From Symbiodinium natans (taxonomy: Eukaryota; Sar; Dinophyceae; Suessiales; Symbiodiniaceae), in the NCBI GenBank assembly GCA_905221605.1, contig CAJNDS010002406.1, positions 374,989 through 438,988 of the forward strand: DNA of 64,000 nucleotides, written 5' to 3'. The position numbers and the translations under genes are program-made. Of the stretch, positions 49,289-58,455 are shown one piece after another; position 1 is the stretch's first letter; the number at the start of each line of letters is the position of its first letter. Under the pieces are notes generated by a model. It saw only the letters and a program-made list of their open reading frames with translations. It was not told the origin of the DNA and ran no database searches.

Positions 49289-50790
49289 GTGTGCGTGAAG
49301 GCCATGCCTCGCAAGAAGGTGAAGCAGGAGCACGAGGCACCCTAGTGGGGACTTCTCCTGAAACGTGCAATGCAGCCATAAGGATCATCAACAGGGCGTT
49401 GCAGTGGGGATGAGGGTTTCAGAACACACGATGGGCCGCTAAGACTACACTTGCTGCGCAGCGTTACACTACGCCCAGAGGGAATCGTGCGCAGGCCTCG
49501 CTTCACTTTGATGTGCTTTTCAGAAGGGTGATGCACCTCACCAGCCCGATACACACGAAAGCCCTTGCAGGGTATTTACATTGCGGCCGGGGGGGGGGGG
49601 GAGAGGCTGAAACGACCCGAAGCCCATATGCCGAATCAGGATGCGAAGACGTATGGCGAACCTGCGACGATGTATTGGGAGGCGAAGCCAAACTCGGAGG
49701 CGAATTCGCTTTCCGAAGCCGAATCAGGAGGATAACTAGACAGTGAACCTCTAGAATAAGCCCGGTCAGCGACAAGCTCATGAAGATGGGAGGCGCAGGG
49801 GAGGAATTCAGTGTCGAATTGCAACGCCACCTCGCAACGCGGCGTCACATTTCGGCATCACGTACAGCGATTCGGCTTCAGTAATTCGGCTTCAGCTTCT
49901 TGTCGATTCAACCCCGCTCCCCTCCCCGGCCGCCCTGCTTGCGCTTATTTGCCCCCCAGCCGTACGATTTCAACGCAGGTGCGCGTGAAGGCCATGCCGC
50001 GCAAGAAAGTCAAGCACGAGGCGCCCGAGTGGGCAAACGCGTACCACTCAGCCAAGAGGAGTATCAACGGTTCCAGACCACAAGCTAGGTCGCCAAGATT
50101 ACACTTGCTGCGCAGCCTTACGCTATGTCCAGACGATGGGAATCGTGTAGCTATATGGGATGAATGTCTTTTTCCGGCAAGTTTTAATGGCCTTTCGGCA
50201 GGGTGGGTGATGCACATTATTGCACCTGCACAGTAGATGCAGAGCACTTGCAAGGATTTGCTGGTGGGCTGCAGTCACATTTGCTTCTTTGCCCCGCCAG
50301 CCGAACCATTTCATCAACGCAGGTGCGCGTGAAGGCCATGCCGCGCAAGAAAGTCAAGCACGAGGCACCCGAGTAGGCACTGGTCCATAGTAACTAGCCC
50401 TAAAGTGTACCATTCAGCCAAAACGAGTTTAGACAACACTTGCTGTGCACTGTGTCCAGGGCCAAGTGGGAATCACATGAAATCGTGCAGTTTTGCCTCT
50501 TCGGGGATGTGTCTCAAAAAGAGGTCTCCTTCGGGCAACCTTTGATGTGCCGTTTAGGCAGGGTGATGCGCCTTAGGGCACCCTTCCAGCAGATACGACG
50601 ATCGCGTGCTACAAGCATGTTTGCTTAGTTGCCCCGCCAGCCGGACCATTTCCACGCAGGTGCGAGTGAAGGCCATGCCGCGCAAGAAGGTGAAGGAGGA
50701 GATCGAGGCTCCCCAGATGCAAAGCCTTTGTCGAGTTGACTTTGGCGGATTCGGGTTTGAGGAGGCGCCACATTGGATTTTGGAGTGCTG
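49289..50790 (+). CDS. four tandem copies of a lysine-rich exon cassette
   Basis: Near-identical exon starts at 49289, 49979, 50323 and 50660, each after a pyrimidine-rich acceptor ending CGCAG|GTG. Each encodes V.VKAMPRKKVK followed by an acidic tail (QEHEAP, HEAPE, EEIEAP). Copies 1 and 3 end in TAG within 60 nt; copies 2 and 4 stay open longer. The spacer sequences are also related (CACTTGCTGCGCAG..., GGGTGATGC...), so whole units of about 340 bp (one about 690 bp) were duplicated. PRKKVK resembles a monopartite nuclear-localisation signal. Alternative terminal exons of one gene, or tandem gene 3' ends, are both possible. Confidence 0.6.
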
Positions 50791-51278
50791 GTCCTAGGTT
50801 CTGGTCGGACGTGGTAGGTCTCTGCGCCACGTACGTCCAGGGTTTAGCAGAGCCGGCAGCACCAGCTGAGGGGGAAAGCACAACCAGAAAGCCGTGAACC
50901 TTGCATCATTGCAAACTGCCACAGTCTAGATAAACAATAATCACAGTTGTTTGTCACAGTAGTTTTCCTCTGAAAGCCCTGCATACTCGCGACAGAGACT
51001 ACCCAAAGACCCAAAGTACCCATTCCATTTTACAGGCCCCTGTATTACCGCCCAAGCCTCACCAGACAAGATGTGATGAGTACTCGCCCCCCCCCCCGCC
51101 CCCCCCGCCGCCCTTGAACTCGCTCAGCTTTCCTCTCAACCCTGAACCCTCAACCCTACGTAAAGGTCTGCCAGAGAGCTTCGGGCTTCAGCTGTAAACT
51201 CGGGTCTGAAACCTTAAGGGTTCAGGAGTTAGGGTTAAAGCAAGCGCAGGGGGCACAGGATTCCGGCTTGAGCGTTTC

Positions 51279-51622
51279 CTCAGGGTTCAACCTAGACCAC
51301 GCCCCGGCCTGCCCGCCGACAGGAGCGAGGTTCGGCCGCATCGCTGCTCAAGGCATATAGGGCTTCAGGATTTCCAGGAGTTCAAGTTTGAGTTGCGGGT
51401 TCCAGCAGTAAGACATGTTGTGACGGTCTCCTCACCAGCCCAAATCTTCAACCCCTGTAAACCCCGCCCTTGAACCCTGAACCCTAAACCCTAAACCCTA
51501 AACCCCAAACCCCAAACCCCAAACCGAACTTAGCATGGCATGCATGCAGCATTGCTCTTTGGCAGGCTCAGGTCAAGCGCATGCCCAAGAAGCCCGAGAT
51601 TCTTGCCTGCCTCACAGCTTAG
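51279..51622 (+). CDS. two exons, unknown protein
   Basis: About 51280-51354: TTTCCTCAG|GG, peptide NLDHAPACPPTGARFGRIAA. 51566-51622: CTCTTTGGCAG|GCT, peptide AQVKRMPKKPEILACLTA and TAG at 51620. The second resembles the cassette at 49289 (VK.MP.K). CCCTAAA/CCCCAAA repeat (51475-51525) lies between them. Confidence 0.42.
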
Positions 51623-51899
51623 GGTTTAAGGTGGAGGGGTTTGTTTAGCGTATAAGCCCTGTAAGAAACACTCTCCACAACGTTACCTGTGTTGTAAGAA
51701 AACATGGGGATTGTTGGAATGTAGAGTCCCCTTAGTTGGGGTCAACTTGTATCCCTGCATCCTCATCGTTACCCAGCTCTGAAAATCCATATACCCTAAG
51801 CTCAAGGACTCGGGTAACTTACCGAGAAGCTCCCCCGAATATGCCCCACTGTTAGTTCCCCTCTTAGTCCTAAACCAAGCCTTAGCCCCAACCCCTGGT

Positions 51900-52005
51900 A
51901 TGTTTTTTTCGAAACTTCCCATTGAGTCGAGGATCGAAGAGGTTCCGAACCTTCTTGAGAAGGAGGCGCAGCGGGCGCTTCAGGCCGGGGGTTGGGAGCT
52001 TTCGG
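51900..52005 (+). CDS. probable first exon
   Basis: ATG at 51900, peptide MFFSKLPIESRIEEVPNLLE then KEAQRALQAGGWEL, strong codon bias. It is preceded by CCTAAACC-like and followed by TTTAGGG-like sequence. A later exon may lie at 52337-52410 (FGLWKEMEEADQRMSQSQ). Confidence 0.42.
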
Positions 52006-52477
52006 GGTTTTGGGGTTTGAGGGTTGAGGGGCTTGGGCATCGACGTCCGATGTTGGGGATGTTGGGTTTAGGGTTTAGGGTTTATAGGGTTTAGGGTTTA
52101 GGGGTCGGATGTTGGGGCTTCGGGTGTCGTTTATCTTGGGGGTTGGAGGATTCGTGTCTCAGGTCGTGGGGTGGTGCCGTGGCGTGTTTCAAGATCCGGG
52201 GTGTGGGCTAGAGATTTCGTTTGAACACCGCGCTTTCTAATCTTCGCGACTGCCCACTGCAGATTGTTCTGCCATGTGCTCTGAGGAGTCCCTAAACCCC
52301 AAACCCCAAACCCTAAACCCTATAACCCCTAAGCCCTTGGCAAGTTTCGGACTCTGGAAGGAGATGGAGGAGGCAGATCAGCGAATGAGCCAGTCGCAGA
52401 TACCCTGCTGATTTAGGGGTGGGGGGAGGGTGAAGGGGGTTCACGGTTTAGGGTTTTGGGTTTAGGGAGTGGTTGTT

Positions 52478-52508
<31 letters not shown>

Positions 52509-52668
52509 TCATGGTTTAGGGTCCACGGTGAATTGCTGGGGGGCTCCAGGGCCTGGGTTGAGGATGAGGGATGCTTAGTACAGCAAGTTGCAATCCTTGG
52601 ATGCCTAGCGGGCCCATCTTCACGTTTTCTTGTAAGTTTGGTTCCCTTACCACGCCCTATTGTTGCAG

Positions 52669-52796
52669 CCATTGCATGTGCTAAGGATGGTGAGAAACTT
52701 TCAGAATTTGACTACACACAACAACTGAAGAAACCCCTTTGCGACCGAAGACGTCACGAACACAAAAGACTTGGTCAATCTGTGCATGCACTTTAG
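52669..52796 (+). CDS. probable terminal exon, basic C-terminus
   Basis: Pyrimidine tract and acceptor CTATTGTTGCAG|CC; peptide CAKDGEKLSEFDYTQQLKKP then RRRHEHKRLGQSVHAL; TAG at 52794. Confidence 0.5.
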
Positions 52797-52942
52797 GCTT
52801 TGGGCAGAACACCTTGCCAGCCGAGCGTAAGGGGAGAAATTTAACGACCCCAAGCAGACGTGCTAAAAAAGTATGTCATGTGACGATGTTTGTCTAAAAA
52901 CAAACCCGACCTCGACTTCGAGCAAGAATATTGCAAACAAGG

Positions 52943-53011
52943 GTTTAGGGTTTAGGGTTTAGGGCTTAGGGCTTAGGGCTTAGGGTTTAGGGTTTAGGGT
53001 TTAGGGTTTAG
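52943..53011 (+). repeat. heptamer array likely to be a whole intron
   Basis: 69 bp of TTTAGGG/CTTAGGG. Left flank AACAAGG|GTTTAGGG, right flank GGTTTAG|GAACTGTCG. Two reading frames remain open across the join, so the phase is ambiguous. Confidence 0.45.
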
Positions 53012-53136
53012 GAACTGTCGCTGCCACTGCACTGATATGAAGTTTCTCAGATAAGGGTATGTAGGCCTCACGTTGTTTTATCATTCAAAAGTGCGTGTGA
53101 TCATCATACTGGGCCTGCCACATCTTTGATTTTCAG

Positions 53137-53290
53137 AGCGCCGGATCCAAGCAGAAGCGTGACCGACCAGGTTGGACCCTCATGTTTAGATGCAGGTTTT
53201 GCTATGCCAGCTACCATTAAGACGAAAGATACTTCATTGGCAGATGAGCATTTACCAGGCTGCACGGACCTGGATGCTACACTTAATTAA
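53137..53290 (+). CDS. probable terminal exon
   Basis: Acceptor TTGATTTTCAG|A and 50 codons (SRSVTDQVGPSCLDAGFAMP inside) to TAA at 53288. Confidence 0.45.
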
Positions 53291-53396
53291 GTGGATGTGA
53301 CATGTCTCGACCAACAACACTGATTTCGAGGGATTCAGTTATCAGTACAAGACGTCAAGTAGGTCGGCCATGAACGATTACCGACGCTGATCTAAC

Positions 53397-53690
53397 ATGT
53401 GCTGCTATTGTGACAGACCCAATCAGCTCAGAGAGAGAGACAGAGGAGCGAAGAGTCGCACGACCATTGTGAAGCACGGCGGCATGACGTGCAGGTTGCA
53501 GCACAAGCACAACACAAACACGCCAAAGTTGACGTTTTCTGCTCGACAACTTGAAATCAGATCATTGGAGGTTCCTTGCACTGCATCTGGGCGATTTTCC
53601 CATGGCACGGTTTACTGCGGCAGCTTCATCACATCAAACATGCTGTGCAAGAACGGCGTCCTCCCTATTTTTGTTCACATTGGTGCATAG
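53397..53690 (+). CDS. intact 97-codon ORF, Cys-containing
   Basis: ATG to TAG, MCCYCDRPNQLRERDRGAKS at the start and CTASGRFSHGTVYCGSF later. Several spaced cysteines, no recognised domain. A minus-strand frame overlaps; the + strand agrees with the neighbours. Confidence 0.42.
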   Translation: MCCYCDRPNQLRERDRGAKSRTTIVKHGGMTCRLQHKHNTNTPKLTFSARQLEIRSLEVPCTASGRFSHGTVYCGSFITSNMLCKNGVLPIFVHIGA

Positions 53691-53872
53691 TAATAGAACA
53701 ACTAACCATGCCCAATTTGTACATAAGACGTCCTGGCCGCATCGACCACAGAACTCAAACTTGAGCCCATAAGCCCTAAACCCTACAGTACCCACAGCCC
53801 TGCACCAGTCCATAAACCCCAACCCTAAACCCTAAACCCTAAACCCTAATCCTAAACCCTAAACCCTCTAAG

Positions 53873-53945
53873 ACGACCCACAGCGAGCCGAGGCAAGAGC
53901 TCCAGGCAGCCACCGAGGCTGCCAAGGGCAACGCGCAGGAGACAT
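53873..53945 (+). CDS. exon between CCCTAAA and TTTAGGG repeats
   Basis: CCCTCTAAG|ACG, peptide EPRQELQAATEAAKGNAQET, donor ACAT|GTCTTC. A helical, polar segment. Confidence 0.48.
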
Positions 53946-54079
53946 GTCTTCGGCGTCGGCTTTGGGTTCAAGGTTTCAGGTTCAGGGTTCAGGGTTCGGG
54001 GTTTAGGGTTTAGTTTAGGGTTTAGGGGGGTGAAGTTGGTGGTGGCTATCAGGATCGAGAGTCTTCAAGGATGGGTTTC

Positions 54080-54514
54080 GTTATTGAAGGTTGGGGGAGT
54101 GGCGCCTTGGGCATCAGAGTGGCAGGGCGCGCGCGCTATGGCTATCCTGCATTGAACGAGGGTGCAGCGCCTCCAAGCGTCATGCACATCCTGGTTCTGT
54201 GGGAAGGTTTGGGAGCTCGTGAAGACACGATCACTGCGGGGTCATGTAATTTCATCGCGAAGTTGTGTCTCGCTGGATGGCAGTCACGCAGTCTCGGACC
54301 TTGTTTAAGGGAGCATTGGTGTTTGCAAGCAATGCTTGGCTTTGTTCGAGGCCGGATGGGACTGTCGCTTTGCGATGTTTTCCTGGTAGTTTGGCACGTG
54401 GATGTGTGATTCTTAGAGGAAGGATGCGATGTTGGGCGAAATGGTCGGTTGAAGGACTTTCCATGTTTAGTGATGTGGTGTTCTTGTGCTGGCAGCGCAC
54501 AGCTCTTCGCAGAG
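54080..54514 (+). CDS. exon(s), unknown protein
   Basis: RARYGYPALNEGAAPPSVMH then ILVLWE ends at donor GAAG|GTTTGG (about 54208). A second frame from about 54274 (MAVTQSRTLFKGALVFASNA...) runs to donor AGA|GTAAGC at 54513. Confidence 0.4.
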
Positions 54515-54737
54515 TAAGCTCATCTGAATTGGCGGGGCGACATAGACTGTAAATGACTGTAACTCTTGATCGGTAAAGGATGGTAAAATGGCTGTTGCTT
54601 CAGGGCCCTTGCCAGGGATCCCACAGCGGGATCAAGGATGAACAAGTGCAGTCGGAGAGCTGATAAGACCACAGCTTCCTGACAAAAACAAGTAGGAGGT
54701 CAGGGATGATAAAACACACAGAAATACGGCGCAGGAA

Positions 54738-54972
54738 GTGTCCATAAACCCCAAACCCCCAAACCCCCAAACCCCCAAACCCCCAAACCCCCAAACCCCA
54801 AAACCCCAAAACCCCAAAACCCCAAAACCCCAAAACCCCAAAACCCCAAAACCCCAAAACCCCAAAACCCCAAAACCCCAAAACCCCAAAACCCCAAAAC
54901 CCCAAAACCCCAAAAACCCAAAAACCCCAAAACCCCAAACCCCAAACCCCAAACCCTAAACCCTAAACCCTA
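54738..54972. repeat. CCCCAAAA array with CCCTAAA end
   Basis: CCCCCAAA heptamers, then about 17 CCCCAAAA octamers (the Oxytricha-type telomere octamer), then CCCCAAA and CCCTAAA directly before the exon at 54978. Confidence 0.97.
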
Positions 54973-54977
54973 CGAAG

Positions 54978-55031
54978 GACCTGCGGCTGCAGCTCGTTCA
55001 GCAGGCGCACAACCTCGCCATGAAGGCCTGA
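54978..55031 (+). CDS. short terminal exon
   Basis: TACGAAG|GAC, peptide DLRLQLVQQAHNLAMKA with almost all third positions G or C, TGA at 55029. Confidence 0.45.
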   Translation, partial: DLRLQLVQQAHNLAMKA

Positions 55032-55104
55032 AGCAGCCCCTGCTTGGCTAGGACTCCCAGCAGCGCAGTGGTGCCCCATTTTCCTTCTTTCTGTTGTTGG
55101 GGGG

Positions 55105-55338
55105 GGGGTTTGGGGTTTAGGGTTTAGGGTTTAGGGTTTAGGGTTTAGGGTTTAGGGTTTAGGGTTTAGGGTTTAGGGTTAGGGTTTAGGGGGTTTAGGG
55201 TTTAGGGTTTAGGGTTTAGGGTTTAGGGTTTAGGGTTTAGGGTTTAGGGTTTAGGGTTTAGGGTTTAGGGTTTAGGGTTTAGGGTTTAGGGTTTAGGGTT
55301 TAGGGTTTAGGGTTTAGGGTTTAGGGTTTAGGGTTTAG
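55105..55338. repeat. longest TTTAGGG array
   Basis: About 230 bp of nearly perfect TTTAGGG, ending GGTTTAG|GTCTACC, where a coding exon starts. Confidence 0.97.
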
Positions 55339-55460
55339 GTCTACCCCATTGTCGGCCCTCGGCAAGGCGATGCTTCCCTCCACGCACGCCTCTAACGAGG
55401 ATGAAGGCCAACAACTCCCCGCTGGCTTGCCGGCTAACACTCATAGCAAAACCCCAGGCA
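55339..55460 (+). CDS. exon starting at a TTTAG acceptor
   Basis: Directly after the array, the frame LSALGKAMLPSTHASNEDEG with biased codons is open for over 35 codons, running into a poly-C rich region (55468-55500). Confidence 0.4.
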
Positions 55461-55555
55461 GCCTACCCCCCCGCCCCCCCCGTACATCCCCCCCCCACCC
55501 AAAACCCTAAACCCTAAACCATGGGTTCCATCTCTCGCAGCCTTGACACTTGCAG

Positions 55556-55852
55556 GCCCAGGGCCAGGCGAGGGAAAACTGGCGGTTCTACCTGGAGAAG
55601 ATGGACGAGCTGAAGCGCGCCACTCGGATGCAGTTTGTGGTATTTGAGTGCTCATCTGGGGGAAGCCAAAACCATACTGAAGAGAACCAGCTGTCCATCT
55701 TGATACTGAGCCCTCTTTTCCTGTACTGGCAAAAGGCTTCCTGTCCTGATGCCGCAGTTCAACCCCTCCTCCATCGAACACAAAAGGCCCCCAGGCAAGG
55801 AGCAGCCTGCATGCCCTGGCAACAGCGCCATTGTCTACTACCAATTCCTTAA
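55556..55852 (+). CDS. probable long exon, unknown protein
   Basis: Acceptor GACACTTGCAG|G, 98 codons: helical ENWRFYLEKMDELKRATRMQ, hydrophobic LSILILSPLFLYW, Cys/Gln-rich end. The frame ends in the MITE at 55838, so the true donor is probably ATT|GTCTAC at 55833. Confidence 0.5.
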   Translation, partial: AQGQARENWRFYLEKMDELKRATRMQFVVFECSSGGSQNHTEENQLSILILSPLFLYWQKASCPDAAVQPLLHRTQKAPRQGAACMPWQQRHCLLPIP

Positions 55853-55930
55853 GAAATAAAAGATTCTTCCATATAAGGGTAATATAGCGATAATTTGTTT
55901 TATATTTTTTGAGGGTTCTTAAGCAAATAG
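55838..55930. mobile_element. MITE-like element, family 1 copy B
   Basis: 93 bp, CTACCAATTCCTTAAGAA at the left, GGGTTCTTAAGCAAATAG at the right, ATAAGGGTAATATAG inside. It is flanked by coding-like sequence on both sides; GT just outside the left end and AG at the right end could make it an intron. Confidence 0.72.
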
Positions 55931-55978
55931 TCTAGGGTTCAACGTGGAATTGAAACAGCTATTGGCTTTTGAGCGCAC

Positions 55979-56302
55979 ATGCAGGCTTTGATTTGGTTCT
56001 TGCAACTGAGAGAGGCTGCAAGGTACTGTCGAGAAAAATGCGCACCCACAGAGTACGCCGGCTCGATTCATGATGGTGAGAAGTGTTTCTTAAAAGCCTG
56101 CCTAAGCGCAATCCATCCAGAACCTGAAGTTCCTCTGGTGCTGTCAGTTTGCGGATTCTGTCCATTCTGCGCTTTGCTTCTGCACCGTCACTCAGGGTGC
56201 GACCAAGACAAACAAAAAGCCTCTGAAGCCTCCCCCGAAAATCCCGGAGCTGCCCCAGACCTGGGGAGGTTTCGGGTGTTCGTGTGCCCTACCGGTTCTT
56301 AA
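55979..56302 (+). CDS. 107-codon ORF with hydrophobic Cys-rich segment
   Basis: ATG-started: MQALIWFLQLREAARYCREK; later VPLVLSVCGFCPFCALLLH, a possible membrane segment with CxxC-like spacing. It ends in TAA at 56300. Upstream FNVELKQLLAFERTCR is open in another frame. Confidence 0.45.
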   Translation: MQALIWFLQLREAARYCREKCAPTEYAGSIHDGEKCFLKACLSAIHPEPEVPLVLSVCGFCPFCALLLHRHSGCDQDKQKASEASPENPGAAPDLGRFRVFVCPTGS

Positions 56303-56554
56303 TCGGGAATTATGGAAGGAGGGTCCCTCTAATCCCTTAAGGCGGCACCTAGGGAGATACGGGGGTAGTCTAAATGTCTAAATGCCCCGCAAAGATTGAC
56401 AATGCAAACAGTCGAGTCGAGCCTGGGTTTGAATGGGAGCTAAAGGAAGCCACGCACCGCGCCGCTCGGCTGAATTGCGTCACTTTCTCGTAGTGAGCGC
56501 TGAGGTTGAGGGCTTATCGGGATTAGAAGGGCCTTAACATGTTTGGGCACCAAG

Positions 56555-56837
56555 GGGATACTGCAGTTTGTATCGGATCTTGTGGGGATGCGTTGGACCT
56601 TGGGCCATGCTTTCCTGGCTTTAGATATCCCCCGCCCCCACGCCGGCTGCGCCTACTGGTACCGGTCCGTAGGCCTTGCTATGCTTGCTCGTGTTCGAGT
56701 AACTTTTTGGGTAGGGGTTTCGGGTTTGGGGCCTGAGGCCTCGGAGACGCTTACAGTCAAGAAGGACGCCTCCGGGCATCATGGCGCTTTCAACTTGGGG
56801 AGTCTTCCTGGGTCTGGGATCTCCAACTCGACCGCTT
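56555..56837 (+). CDS. two in-phase exons, membrane-like protein
   Basis: 56555-56710: CACCAAG|GGG, LDIPRPHAGCAYWYRSVGLA inside, donor TGG|GTAGGGG. A second exon begins at about 56755 after GCTTACAG (TPPGIMALSTWGVFLGLGS) and ends in TGA. Both are in phase 0. Confidence 0.5.
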
Positions 56838-57012
56838 TGAGGAGTTGTGGTTGTTTGGCTTAGTCTAGAAGAGACCTGGGACCTAATTTGCGGAGAACAG
56901 GCGGGTCTGGGGTTTCAGGGTTCAGGATGTAGGAATCACAATAGTAATTGCAGAGAAGCCTGGCTACTTGGCAGTTGAGCTTGACGTCGGTTTGGGGTCG
57001 GGTAGAGGTCTC

Positions 57013-57259
57013 CAGGAGTTCGCAGGCTCCTCCAGACCCGGACGTTGCCAGCTATGAGCTTTGCAGGGTTGAGGAAGTCTAGGTTCAGGGCTTAGGGTTT
57101 AGGGTGTCGGGTTTCTGAAACAGACGAAGCTCATCAACGTTCAATAGTTTTGCGGGTTAAGGCTCAGGGTGTGCTAGCACATTAAGGCGGCTTAAAAGGG
57201 TTTTTGAGGGTTTTGGGCCTTTTGAAGGTTTGGCGCGATTCAAGGCCTCAGGGGATTTA

Positions 57260-57299
<40 letters not shown>

Positions 57300-57655
57300 G
57301 GCGGTGGAGGGGGGGTTCGATTTCGGGTTTCAGGCCGGTGTAGGTCTTGAGGCTGTTGAGGCTCCTGGGGTTGTAAGGCTTTTGGGGAGACTCTGGAAAA
57401 GTCTGGGCTTTCCAATGCCACGGCAGGAGGAGCCCGAGGAGGAGCCTTCACGGGATCATACGCTCCGGAGGAGGCTGGGTTTAGGGTCTAGGGTTGAGGG
57501 TTTAGGGTTTAGGGTGATTCGATTCACCCCCTCCCCCCCCCCCTGCTGTTGGTTGAGTTCTAAAGCTTGTGTTTGGGCCTCCCGCCTAGCCTTCCAGCAA
57601 AAAAAAGGTGCACGAAGGCAGCGCCTGCGTACGGCATGCCCTCAGCCCTAAACCC
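57013..57655 (+). CDS. three small candidate exons
   Basis: 57013-57071 (PPDPDVASYELC), about 57426-57480 (EEPEEEPSRDHTLRRRLG, acidic then basic) and about 57548-57653 (ACVWASRLAFQQKKGARRQR). A poly-G run (57263-57298) follows the first; a poly-C run (57534-57544) precedes the third. Confidence 0.38.
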
Positions 57656-58156
57656 TGATTCTTTCCTTGGCTGTGCGAACATCTGCTGTTCAGGTAGTGA
57701 CCAGCAAAGGAACCAGCAGCATGCGCTGAACCCACAAACTCCGATCTGACGAGAAGATCAATTCTAATTGGGCCCTGTTAAGTACCTGGAAACTAACAGG
57801 AGCATGCTAAACTTCAGAAGTGGCTTCCGTGTTGAGGAATGCGGAAGCCTAGCCAGCTGGGCATAAGTTGGCACATGAGCCCTGTGCTTTCACGGTTCCA
57901 GAGTGACTTTCTTAAGTTCCGCCGAGGGCCTGGCTGCTTCAGTACTCAGCGCCAGGGTGTTGGGGAACACTCACTCGGATACTCGTAAGAAGTCGTGTGC
58001 CTGGACTCACTTTGAAGTGGACTGCCAGGGTCATTCTCAGGGCGAGGAAGAGGCAGCTTGGCTTGCAACTCCTAAGAGCCCCTCAAACCTAAGCCTTAAA
58101 CCCCAAGCTCCAATTTCTGAAGCTCTACCCAAATTTTTGTGTTTTCAAGTCTTTAG

Positions 58157-58411
58157 ATGGCGTGTCAGGGGTTTAAAGGGGCGCTGGCTTGGACCTACTT
58201 GGGCGTTGAAAGCACCCACAAACCCACCTTCAACAATAGATTTGTACTAGAGCGCCCTGAAGGTTCAGGGTTGCCCCAAGCCTTGACAACCTGGGTTGGT
58301 GTCGGCAGAGGTCCAGTGACAACTCTGCCCTATATGGGGGCGGGTTCTGACTGCACCGACGTTTTTGCTGCACACTTACACAAGATTGCCTCCCAACGCA
58401 AAACCCTCTAA
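58157..58411 (+). CDS. 84-codon ORF, unknown protein
   Basis: ATG follows an acceptor-like GTCTTTAG. MACQGFKGALAWTYLGVEST at the start, GAGSDCTDVFAAHLHKIASQ near the end, TAA in a CCCTAAA context. Good codon bias. Confidence 0.45.
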   Translation: MACQGFKGALAWTYLGVESTHKPTFNNRFVLERPEGSGLPQALTTWVGVGRGPVTTLPYMGAGSDCTDVFAAHLHKIASQRKTL

Positions 58412-58455
58412 ACCCGAAACGCCCTAAACCCGAAAACCCGAAACCCCGAACTCCG

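Noticed and set aside
54600-54959. Gly/Phe/Leu-rich minus-strand proteins
   Set aside because: They are read-through of the CCCCAAAA array.
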